Shown here one piece after another: positions 1 through 9,600 of a stretch of DNA of 64,000 bases; the stretch's first letter is position 1; each line of letters begins with the position of its first letter. Under the pieces are notes generated by a model. That model saw only the letters and a list, made by a program, of their open reading frames with translations. It was not told the DNA's origin and made no database searches. Source of the DNA: an uncultured Bacteroidales bacterium (GTDB lineage Bacteria; Bacteroidota; Bacteroidia; Bacteroidales; Paludibacteraceae); the NCBI GenBank assembly GCA_900319105.1, contig ONND01000006.1, forward strand, positions 62,001-126,000, given 5' to 3'. Position numbers and translations under genes: made by a program.

Positions 1-6
1 AGAAAA

Positions 7-38
7 TTTGCATATATAAAATAAATTTTATACCTTTG
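7..38 (+). promoter_or_regulatory. Bacteroidota-type promoter
   Basis: TTTG at 7-10 and TACCTTTG at 31-38 are separated by exactly 20 bases, matching the -33/-7 consensus of the Bacteroidota housekeeping sigma factor. Transcription would begin near 44 and enter a short leader with a terminator before reaching the DUF1016 remnant at 225. Confidence 0.8.
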
Positions 39-74
39 CACCCGTTTTGTAAAACAAAGTTGTCAATTAGCCCC

Positions 75-112
75 ATGAAAGAGGATTACATACTTTAAAA
101 AGTGTGTTTTTT
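75..112 (+). terminator. Leader ORF and intrinsic terminator (possible attenuator)
   Basis: An 8-bp stem (88-95 with 100-107, loop TAAA) is followed by a T-run to 112, so it resembles a rho-independent terminator only about 60 bases after the promoter. A seven-codon ORF (75-98, MKEDYIL) ends inside the left arm and loop of the stem. This geometry would allow translation of the leader to affect hairpin formation. Attenuation itself is inference; the hairpin and T-run are seen directly. Confidence 0.5.
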
Positions 113-224
113 CTGTCGCCACACTCATCTTCTCGCCCGCGTATGGGCACGGCTAAAGAGAAAAGAGGCATAAAAAGAACAGGCAGAAAAAGAAATAGCA
201 TAAAAGCACAATAAAAACCAAGCA

Positions 225-987
225 ATGCCAGGTAAGAAAGACATAGTAAAAAACGGACAAGAACAAGTGTCGGTCAATACTGATGCCCTGTTCAGTAAGG
301 TGAGTGCCATCATAGAGGAGGGACGCAAGTATGTATCTACAGCTATTAACTTGGCCGAGGTATATTCAAAGTTCCAAATTGGGATGTATATAGTTGAAGA
401 CGAGCAGGCAGGGAATAAGCGTGCCGGTTACGGGAAACAGGTTTTGCTCAATTTGTCAGAACGCTTGACGGAGAAATATGGAGATGGTTGGTCGTTGCCA
501 CAATTAAAACTAATCCGGCAATTTTACACGGTGTATTCAAAAAAGCTAAACGCTGTTTATCCAATACGAGATAAGCAGGATTCGAAAGAATTAGTGGTAG
601 ATACAGAAAGGCTAAACACTGTTTATCAAATTCAAAATTTGCCAAAGTCAATTGACCCGTCATCTATGCCTCGCTTTACGCTTTCATGGTCGCACTATAT
701 TGTTTTGATGCGAATTAAGAACGAGGAGGAACGTCAATTCTATGAGATAGAGAGTGCCAAACAGCAATGGAGTTACCGTCAATTATTATGACAGATTTGT
801 GAAGCAAGATTTTGAGAAGCCGACGATAGGCATATTGCTTTGCAAGAGCAAAAAAGACTCATTGGTGGAACTAACACTTCCCAAAGATGCGAATATATAT
901 GCTTCTGAATACGCTCTTTATTTACCGGACAAAAAAGAGTTACAGCAAAAACTCAGAGAGTGGATAGAAGAATTTGAAAATCAATAA
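225..987 (+). pseudogene. DUF1016 (YhcG-type) nuclease gene, internally deleted
   Basis: The first 188 codons (225-791) match the DUF1016 N-terminal DNA-binding region, with the SWSHY and QWSYRQL blocks. They stop at TGA 789-791. A second frame (754-987) carries the very end of the same family, from NYYDRFVKQ through PTIGILLC to the C-terminus. The middle of the usual 330-390 residue protein, including the PD-(D/E)XK catalytic block, is absent, and the join near 775-788 changes frame. This is therefore a decayed gene with an internal deletion, not two genes. The intact relative at 2382-3557 shows what is missing. The linker at 536-640 contains two near-identical palindromic words encoding LNAVY and LNTVY. 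Some truncated DNA-binding product could still be made. Confidence 0.8.
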
Positions 988-990
988 ACA

Positions 991-1035
991 AAATAGAATA
1001 ACATAAAAACACATAATACAATGAAAAACTTTTAC
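991..1035 (+). repeat. Leader repeat, copy 1 (diverged)
   Basis: This stretch matches the 49-bp repeat at 2119-2167 and 3552-3600 with a few changes: it has the same ATAGAATAACATAAAAACAC core followed by ATGAAAAACTTTT. It begins just after the last codon of the DUF1016 remnant and runs into a short ORF that starts MKNF, as in the giant gene at 3583. Confidence 0.8.
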
Positions 1036-1152
1036 TTAATCGAATGGCTACAAACAGATAGCCATGAATAACAAAGAGTACGTGGTATGCGGCGCTACGC
1101 GGCTATGATCACATTGCTGCTCACCTTAGCGTGCGGACAGGCGTGGGGATGA
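1021..1152 (+). pseudogene. Orphan secretion-leader remnant
   Basis: From ATG 1021 the reading begins MKNF, as in the 3808-residue protein, but hits a stop after 16 codons. A second short ORF at 1087-1152 (MRRYAAMITLLLTLACGQAWG) looks like an isolated signal peptide, and its stop codon falls right where mature protein should begin. The giant protein downstream has the same layout: an N-terminal extension, then a hydrophobic segment ending in AWA. I read this as the 5' end of a secreted-protein gene whose body was lost or replaced, with dinD now following. Confidence 0.6.
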
Positions 1153-1192
1153 AATCTGCGACAGTGTTGCAGAAATTTAAAAATATTAAACA

Positions 1193-2050
1193 ATGGATCA
1201 ACAAAGTATTATAACATATAAGTCAACGTTTGACAGCATCATGCATGAGATAACGGCAGATGACGGATCGACGATGGAGGTTTGGTACGCGCGTGAGTTG
1301 CAGAGCGTCTGTGGGTACGCACGCTGGGAGAATTTTGCAGTAGCAATCAATCGTGCTAAAGAATCGTGTAAGTCGCAGAAAATCAGCATTGAAAACCATT
1401 TTCGTGACGTCACGAAAATGGTGTCTTTAGGAAGCGGATCGGAGCGTGAAATAGACGACGTTCTTCTTACGCGCTATGCTTGTTATCTCATTGCGCAGAA
1501 CGGTGATCCGAAGAAGGAAGAGATAGCATTTGCGCAGAGTTATTTTGCCGTGCAGACGCGTAAGGCGGAGTTGATTGCAGAGCGATTGATGCTCCAACAG
1601 CGGTTAGAGAAACGGGAGGAATTGCGTGCTTCTGAGAAACGCTTATCGCAAAATATCTATGAGCGTGGAGTGGACGATAAAGGTTTTGGCCGTATTCGTT
1701 CGAAAGGTGATGCAGCCTTATTTGGTGGTGTAACGACGGAGCAGATGAAGAAACGTTTAGGAGTTAAGAGTGGGGCATTAGCAGACCATCTGCCTCAAGT
1801 GACGATTGCAGCAAAGAATCTTGCTACGGAGATGACAAATTATAATGTAGAGGCCAAAGATTTGCACGGAGAGCCATCAATAACTCAGGAACATGTGCTG
1901 AATAATCGAAGCGTTCGGCAGATTCTTGGACAGCGAGGTATCAAACCAGAATTGTTGCCGCCCGCTGAAGATATAAAGAAAGTGGAGCGCCGTGTAGCGA
2001 AAGAAGAAAAAGCATTGGGTGAGTCACAGAAATTACCGAAAAAGAAATGA
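1193..2050 (+). CDS. dinD: DNA damage-inducible protein D (DinD)
   Basis: The 285-residue product matches DinD along its length. It has a BRO-N-like N-terminal part with WYARELQSVCGYARWENF, the family blocks VSLGSGSEREIDD and RYACYLIAQNGDP, then AFAQSYFAVQTRK and a basic C-terminus. In Escherichia coli DinD is LexA-controlled and inhibits RecA-mediated strand exchange by acting on RecA filaments. That family knowledge is extended here by homology. The gene sits alone between two leader remnants and two DUF1016 genes, which suggests an acquired accessory position. I see no obvious SOS box upstream, and the nearest promoter sequence is not clear. ATG at 1193 gives the expected family length. 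Confidence 0.9.
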   Translation: MDQQSIITYKSTFDSIMHEITADDGSTMEVWYARELQSVCGYARWENFAVAINRAKESCKSQKISIENHFRDVTKMVSLGSGSEREIDDVLLTRYACYLIAQNGDPKKEEIAFAQSYFAVQTRKAELIAERLMLQQRLEKREELRASEKRLSQNIYERGVDDKGFGRIRSKGDAALFGGVTTEQMKKRLGVKSGALADHLPQVTIAAKNLATEMTNYNVEAKDLHGEPSITQEHVLNNRSVRQILGQRGIKPELLPPAEDIKKVERRVAKEEKALGESQKLPKKK

Positions 2051-2118
2051 GTTGATTACAAATTATAAGCAACTGAACCGTACGCAAAAATCGTACGGTT
2101 GAAATAACATAAAAACAA

Positions 2119-2167
2119 AAATAGAATAACATAAAAACACTTAAATACAATGAAAAACTTTTTACAA
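2119..2167 (+). repeat. 49-bp leader repeat, copy 2
   Basis: It is identical over 49 bases to 3552-3600. It spans the untranslated region and the first codons (MKNFLQ) of a leader ORF. The upstream bases 2102-2118 hold a partial tandem duplicate of the AATAACATAAAAAC core. Confidence 0.9.
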
Positions 2168-2305
2168 ATTTCTAAATTGTTCCACGACGAGGTAATGTCG
2201 AGGTCAAGTCGAGGGCAAGTCGAGGGCAATACCTGTGTGGAACATTTTTCACACAAAGCGCTCATGCTACTAACCGTATTCGTGATGAGTATCGGACAGG
2301 CGTGA
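2150..2305 (+). pseudogene. Orphan secretion leader (51 codons), copy 2
   Basis: ATG 2150 opens a 51-codon ORF starting MKNFLQ, identical in its first residues to the giant protein at 3583. It continues through a hydrophilic extension into a hydrophobic stretch (LMLLTVFVMSIGQA) and stops at 2303-2305, where the signal peptide should end. Its stop lies in GGACAGGCGTG, the same sequence context where copy 1 ends, so both copies lose their body at the same point. It may be translated as a free leader peptide, but a truncated gene is the simpler reading. Confidence 0.65.
2197..2229 (+). repeat. 11-base tandem array (3 units) in the orphan leader
   Basis: Three units of the form GTCGAGGKCAA follow each other at 11-base spacing inside the hydrophilic part of the leader ORF. 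The giant gene has a different 11-base array in the equivalent position (3758-3801). Confidence 0.8.
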
Positions 2306-2381
2306 GGAATGTAGAAGTTTAGTATTTAGTGTTTTTAGAGAACCTTAACGAATGATACAATAAAAACGAAATCAAAGAGAA

Positions 2382-3557
2382 ATGAACAAATCAACCAAAA
2401 TAGAAAATAAAGTCATACACATAGATGAGGATTACACATTATGGCTGGCGGAATTGAAAAGCCGTTACCGTAATGCTCAGTTAAAAGCCGCGGTGAAAGT
2501 CAACTCGGAGAAATTGGCGTTCAACTGGATGCTTGGTGCTGAATTAGTGGTGAAGAAGGCAGAAGAGCGTTGGGGAACCGGCATAGTTGAGCAATTGAGC
2601 AAGGATTTGCAAAACGAATTTCCGAGCACAGATGGATTTACGGCTCGTAACTTGTGGATGATGAAGCAATGGTATTTGTTCTATTCTAATCCTGAGCACG
2701 AGCAAAAACTGAAACAGGCTGCTTCAGTCTTTGAACAGTATGCGCAAAATCACACATTTGCGCTGAATCAGATAACCAACTATGCAATGCCGGAGCAAGA
2801 ACTGAAACAGGCTGTTTCACTATTTCCAAATTTGTTTGCATTCATTGGGTGGAGCCATCATATTGCCATCATCCAGAAATGCAAAAATATTGATGAGGCA
2901 TTGTTTTATGTGCAAAAAACCATAGAGAATAATTGGAGCCGCGAGGGCTTGAAACGAGCAATAAGCGCTGATATATATCATAAACAAACTATTGTACCGA
3001 ACAATTTTTCGGCTACATTGGTTAAGCCGCAAGCCGGTTTACTGCAAGAGATAGTGAAAGCCAACTATGATTTTAGTTGGGCGGAAGTGGAGCATGCTTC
3101 GTACAATGAGTTGGAACTGGAAGAGGCTTTGTCCAAAAATATAACGCAGATGTTATTAGAAATGGGAAACGGGTTTGCATTTATCGGAAGGCAGAAAGAA
3201 TTGGTTGTTTCCGGTAAATCGCGCAAAATAGATCTATTGTTTTATCACATCCGGGCACATTGCTATGTAGTGGTGGAACTAAAGGCACGACCGTTTGAAC
3301 CGGAGTTTGTTAGTAAATTGAATTTCTATGTCAGTGCGGTAAACAATCTCATGCGCCAAGCAGAAGACAATCCTACGGTCGGGTTGCTCATCTGTAGTGA
3401 TATGGATGAAACGGAAGTACGTTGGTCGTTTGAAGGGTTGCAGTCCCCATTAGGAGTAGCAACATACAGCGGAATCAAGGTGACAGAATTATTGCCGACA
3501 TCTGAGCAAATCAAACAGCGTATAAAAAATCTCAAAGCGCAAAAACGTAACAAATAG
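2382..3557 (+). CDS. DUF1016 / YhcG-type PD-(D/E)XK nuclease
   Basis: This 391-residue protein is a complete member of the DUF1016 family. The N-terminal helical DNA-binding region holds NLWMMKQWY and GWSHHIAIIQKC. The C-terminal nuclease domain (about residues 230-391) shows the PD-(D/E)XK pattern as KIDLLFYH followed by VVVELKARPF, with the acidic and lysine residues present. Later LMRQAEDNPTVGLLIC matches the family end. The exact cellular role is not established; homologues occur among accessory and defence-associated genes. The linker at about residues 105-150 repeats EQKLKQAASVF as EQELKQAVSLF, from DNA words with a palindromic core (GAAACAGGCTGTTTC). The stop codon lies inside the 49-bp leader repeat, so the gene abuts the next leader exactly. 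Confidence 0.85.
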   Translation: MNKSTKIENKVIHIDEDYTLWLAELKSRYRNAQLKAAVKVNSEKLAFNWMLGAELVVKKAEERWGTGIVEQLSKDLQNEFPSTDGFTARNLWMMKQWYLFYSNPEHEQKLKQAASVFEQYAQNHTFALNQITNYAMPEQELKQAVSLFPNLFAFIGWSHHIAIIQKCKNIDEALFYVQKTIENNWSREGLKRAISADIYHKQTIVPNNFSATLVKPQAGLLQEIVKANYDFSWAEVEHASYNELELEEALSKNITQMLLEMGNGFAFIGRQKELVVSGKSRKIDLLFYHIRAHCYVVVELKARPFEPEFVSKLNFYVSAVNNLMRQAEDNPTVGLLICSDMDETEVRWSFEGLQSPLGVATYSGIKVTELLPTSEQIKQRIKNLKAQKRNK

Positions 3558-3600
3558 AATAACATAAAAACACTTAAATACAATGAAAAACTTTTTACAA
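3552..3600 (+). repeat. 49-bp leader repeat, copy 3
   Basis: Identical to 2119-2167. It supplies the stop codon of the upstream nuclease gene (3555-3557), the spacer, and the start codon plus first six codons of the giant gene at 3583. Confidence 0.9.
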
Positions 3601-6600
3601 GTTAATCGAGCCCTTGCGGCGGAGAAAAACATTTACTTAAACTTAAATCAATTACCGTCTAAGAACGACGGAGGTCAGAGCTGCGACGGGAACCGACAGT
3701 CAAGGGTAATGTCGCAGTCGGGTTGTAGTGCCGTAGATGTTCCGATGACGTCATATGGAGCACCCGATGAGCATCCGATGAGCACCCGATCAGCATCCGA
3801 TGGAACAAGGTGGAACTCTCGTGTATGGAAGTATGTTGCCATGATTTTTGCCGTACTCGTGATGAGTGTGGCTAATATCGGTATGGCGTGGGCGTGGAAT
3901 AAGGTGTACTTCATCGGAGATCCGACAGGCAACTGGACGAGTAATAAAACCAGTCATGTTATCTCTAATAATGCCGACGAAGGATCGGCCTACTTCTACT
4001 TTGCAAAAAACAACTGTTTCGCCGTATATATCACATACTATAACGAGCAAGCGGGACCTGCAGATGATAAATCAGAAATGAATGTAGCGGCAAGCGGAGC
4101 TCAAAAGTTCTATATATGGGAAGATGGTGAAAATAATCACGCTGCCAAATATGTAGGAAACAGCGGTATCGTAGAAGTGCATGCTAAACAAAAGGATAAT
4201 GGCGATGACCAACCTTGGGTTTGGTTGACTAGACCAACTGTTTACATTAATCATAAGTGGAATAATACTGGTTCGGCTTCAACCGTAGCCATGACTGATA
4301 ATAATGATGGAACTTATACATATACCGGATACTATAGCAGTTCTTCAGCTACTATCATGGCCGGTCCGGCGAATGCTAGTTCTCATAGCAATATATTTAA
4401 GGAATTTGGTTCTTCCAATTATACTAAGGTTGGTTCACCTACGGACAAAGATAAGTGTATATTTGAATGGAATCCATCCGGGTATAGGAGTACGACAAGT
4501 TATAGCTCGAATAGAGGAACACTGACCGTTACCAGACTTTATTCTATCACCTATAATGGAAACGGTAAAACAGGTGGTGATGTGCCTTCTGGTGCAACCG
4601 ATGTGAAGTGGGATGCCACAACGACAGTAGCGGGTAATACCGGTTCGTTGGTAAGGACCGGATATGCTTTTATTGGTTGGAATACAGCTGCGGACGGAAC
4701 AGGTAAATTTTATCTTCCGGGAAGTACCTTTACTCCAACAGCCACATCTCATACTTTATATGCACAATGGTTACAACTTCATGAGCCTGGAGTCTATGAA
4801 TCGTCTGGAGGTTACAACAAATCGTTGAAAACTTATAGTGGCCGTGAATATGAAATTTATCGATATGCAATAAATAGTAGTACGGTATCCATTTTTGCCG
4901 GCGAATCTAAAACGACCTCAAGCGAGGATAAGCATTGTGTAGCTCAATTTGCAACAGATGCATCGAGCAATGCAAAGTTCGGCGGATGGATTATGCACAA
5001 TGGAGGTATTTCTAACAACACATCTTATGCAAGTAATACTAATGCCGAATTTTCTGCGGTATCTAGTTCAATAGGAATAAAAGGTTGGGGAGGTCAAGGT
5101 TATTTTATCTATGTATCAGGTTATGATCAGTTTGATTTATGGGCGCAGGATAAAAACACATCAAACAATATAGTTAAGGTATATAGGAATGGAGTAGATG
5201 TAACAACAGGAACTGCTAGTAGTTTAACGGTTCGAAATTATACATTAGACCCTAATTCATCATATCTCATTCAAGTGGAATGTTTAGGGGATAAAGATGG
5301 TAATGGTACATGGTTGGGTGGTTTCTCTCTCCGTCTTCCGCCTTCTTCATGCACCGCTCCGACGGGATTGTCGGCAGGTAGTACATCTGCAAAGGGAACG
5401 ACGTTTACTGTAACGGACGGAGCGAATACGAATAATTATGAAATCGTCTGCAAGACAACAAGCGGAACACCTGCTGCCGATGCAACACCTACATACACCT
5501 CGACAAGTAAAACAAAGGCTGTTACGGATCTTGTAGCAGGTACAAAATACTATGCTTGGGTTCGCTCTAAATGTAGCGCAAGTAATAAGAGTGATTGGGT
5601 GTCTGGCGGCAATTTTACTACTTCGAAGGTTACTATGACGCCGACGCTGACGAATGTAACGCATACCAGTGGTGCGACTTCCAGTATCGGTGGTAGTGAC
5701 TATACTGCTGTTTTTACTGCAAACACGGGTTATTCGATGCCGAATCCGACAGTAACGATTGGAGGAAATGCTGCTACTTCTGGAACACATTATACGTGGT
5801 CGGTTGATGGCAGTGTGGGAACAATTACCATTCCGGCTAATAAGATTAACGGAAATATCGCTATTACCCTTAACTCTGTTCCTTCTGCTCCTTCGAGTGC
5901 AACAATTAGTGGCGCTTATCATTATTTCCCGGGAGAAAACATCTCCTTGACGTGTACTCCGAGCGGCAATAACGGTCCGACGACCTATCAATGGTACAAA
6001 GGCGGAAAGGCTGACGGCAATAGAATAGACGGTGCAACGAGTGCAACCTATACAAAGAATAGTTGCGCTTTTGAGGATGCGGGTTCGTACTATTGTAAGG
6101 TGACATGCAATGCCACGTCTATCTGGGCTGTAACAAATAGTCACGAGAATTATGATGTAAAGATTCTGAGATTGTATGTCAATGGCTCAAAGAGTGGCGA
6201 TCCTTATGGAAATGTAGATTTCGAGAAGGTAGATGGAACGACTGCGACGGCCTCTATCGCCCTTGGTTCAGGTTGGACATATGGATTTAATATCGCCGAT
6301 GGTTGTGGGCATTATTACGGTAATGCGGGAACGATGACGGAAAACAATTGCGGACCTTGGGTAACCAATGTCAATGGTACAGATTGCGGTTTGACAACCA
6401 CGAATGCCGCTACCTATATCTTTACTATCAACTACTCGAATCTTTCGATGATAACTACCTCAGTCACTTTCCCGGCGGCTAACCAAGCATCGGGTAAAGT
6501 GATATACTTCGATAATAATGTGCTTAAATGGACAGGAAACAGTATATACTACCGTATAGGTCACTCCTCGCATAGCCAAGCAGATCAACTCTCCTTGGTT

Positions 6601-9600
6601 CCGGGTACTGCGAACCTCTACAAAATGACGACGAGGGAGTATAATGGCTTCTCTGCTTGGCAGATTGGTAATGCCGAAGGTGGTAATGGGTCCGACAAAT
6701 CGATATACAATACTAGAAACAGCCCTGCTATTACTGCCTCTATCGCTTATGAAGGCGGAGCTGTGACTGCTGCTGTGACGGTGACGCCGGGTGCTGATCA
6801 CTCAAAGGGTGGAGATGCTCAGAATAATAACTGTGAGTTCTACAGCAAGACCATTACGAATGGCATGAAGACGGACCGTGTGACGATAAGCGATTATTCG
6901 AATGGTACGATTACAGTCAATTATACGAATACGTCGAATGTAGCATCTACGTTGACCAGCGGTTATGCCGACCTGGCACACACGGTTAAGTTAACTTCTA
7001 TCACTGCTGTGGCAAACACAGGTTATGACGCGGGCGCGATCACTATTAACGGAAGCGCGTATAGCGGCGCAAACTATGTAGTCACGGGCGCAACAACTAT
7101 CGCTGCTTCCTTCACGCCGCAGACCTATTCGATTACTTATAAGGATCAAGGTGATGTGGCTTTCTCGGGAAGTCACGCAGCAGGTCATCCAACGACACAT
7201 ACATATGGCACTGCAACTACGCTGAAGACGGCAAGTAAGACAGGTTATACCTTTGGTGGATGGTACGGCAATTCGGGATGTACAGGAGCGCCTATGACTT
7301 CTATCGGAGCAACATCCATAACGGCTGGCATCATCTTGTACGCTAAATGGACTCCTGCGGCAACTCTCTATACCGTAACCTTCAATAGCAACGGCGGAAG
7401 TACGACACCTGATGCTATTGAACAGGCGTCGGAGGACGCAAGTATCACTATGCCGGCTGCGCCGAGTTATAGCGGATACACCTTCCAAGGCTGGGTAATC
7501 GGCGGCACGACCTACGCTGCCGGAGCAAGCTACACCCCGACCGCCAACATCACCGCTTATGCGTCATGGAAAGCCGACTGCGCCGGCGGTGGTGGCGGTG
7601 GTAGTGGCGCAACCCTCTTTAGCCAGAACTTCAGTAGCGCAACAGAGGTGGCATACGAAGATCGCGCAAGTTCCAAATTAAGCATTACAACTTCATCCGG
7701 CAATAATATTGTAGGAAATACAGCAGCTTCGCAATTCACTACTATTACAGCTGATAAGAAAGGTTCAACAGGTATAGCCATCAACTCTGCAAGCGGAGGT
7801 AACTCGCAGAGCGCAAGCGGAATATTCCAAGCCTATTATAATAACACAGGCGGTTATTGGTCTATTTGCAAGACATCGGACTTTGCCGCAACCGCTCCTA
7901 CCGCCATTAAAGTCAGTATGAAAGTGTGGGCAAGAGTGGGAAGTTCATCTTCAGCAGTAATGGCTAATTTTGCCGTGGGCGATGGTTTCTCGGACGGATT
8001 GACCAATGCTAGTCCAGGCACAAGTAGTGTACATTCCGGCTTTAGTATTACCAACGAGTCCTCTATGAAATTTGCAGCATACAATGTGTATAATACAAAG
8101 ATTTATAGTTCGACATTAACTCAGTCGTCATGGATGACACTCACATGGGTTATCAATAATACAGGAAGTGCGCTGACCTATGACGATCCCAAATCAAGTG
8201 AGACAACGGTAAACAACGATTGTTATGATTTATGGATGGGGACAACTCTTGTAGCGCATAATATTGCAGCTACAACAGCCGCTAAAGACTTGCAGAACTT
8301 ATATATAGGAAGTCCGTCAGGTAAGAATCATGAAATAAGATTAGATGATATTTCTGTGGTGGATCTCAGCCCTGCTGGTAGCGGTTGCTACTATGTGACT
8401 TACAACGGAAACGGAGCAGAGGCGGGTAGTATCAGTGATGCGACAGCGTATGCGGCGGGTACCAGTGTAACCGTTTCGGACAACACAGGCGCTTCCGCCT
8501 TTACGAAGAGCGGTTACCATGTAGGCAGTTGGAACACAGCTGCCAACGGTAGCGGTACCACGTATGCATTAGGGGCAACCTTCAATATCTCTGCTGACGA
8601 AACCCTCTATGCGCAATGGGTAGCGGATGCATGTTCGGCACCGGCGGCACCGACGATCAGCGGTACGTCCGTCCGTACGGTAGGGCAGACGATTACCTTA
8701 AATGCCGCATGTGCGACAGGCGCGGACGCGAGCACGACGTACACGTGGTATAAAGGAGTAGATTGGGCAACGGCTTTTGCCGCTTTACCTGTCCAAGAAG
8801 CACTGACAGCAGAAGAAGGCGGACGTATCTTCGACAAGGCTTCTTGCGTAGCCGGCGATGCAGGCACGTACTGGTGCGAGGCAAGTAACGGCGATGACTG
8901 CGAGGCACATAACGCAACCGGCTTTGCGGTAACCGTCAATGCAGCGGTAGAAGAGCATATCTATTACTATAAGGACGCCAACCATTATTCGGAAGGTACT
9001 TATAGTAATCCGGAGGGTAATGAAGCTGTCAAGAAAGACAATCAGTCGCTGAGCTCGCCGTGGATGATCTGCAACGGATGTAAAGCCGGCGTAGATAGCG
9101 TAGTAGCTCATGGCGCTACGTATGACGGTAAGGGCAATCACATGAATGCCTATATCAAGTTACCTACCGGTGGTGATGCTACGACAAAGAATATCAAGTT
9201 TGCTTTGACGGCAGGTTACACGGGTACGCTGACGATGAAGATAGGTGGCTATGAAAACAATCCGACAGTAACATTGCAACCATTAGTTGCCGGTGTATTA
9301 GGAGATGCAATCGCTTATACGGGAACAGTTAGCGGTGTGGCTACAACGGAGAATAACTTCGGCGAGATCACATGGAATCTCACAACGGCGGGCGGTACAT
9401 ACGTATTAACCGTAACGTCCAAGACGGGTTATATCTCGCAGATAGACATGACGACCACCGCTACTGCGGCTTCGTTCAGCGTGACCTATGACGGCAACGG
9501 CAAAACAGGCGGTACTGTACCGTCTACAGCGAATTATGACGCAGGTACAACCGTGACAGTTGCGGCTAATACAGGCGATGGCAAGCTTGTCAAGGAGAAC

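Noticed and set aside
225..3557. Left-end block as a complete anti-phage defence island
   Set aside because: DUF1016 and DinD are accessory genes, but no other defence genes, integrase or restriction subunits are present; the leader-repeat structure explains the layout better.
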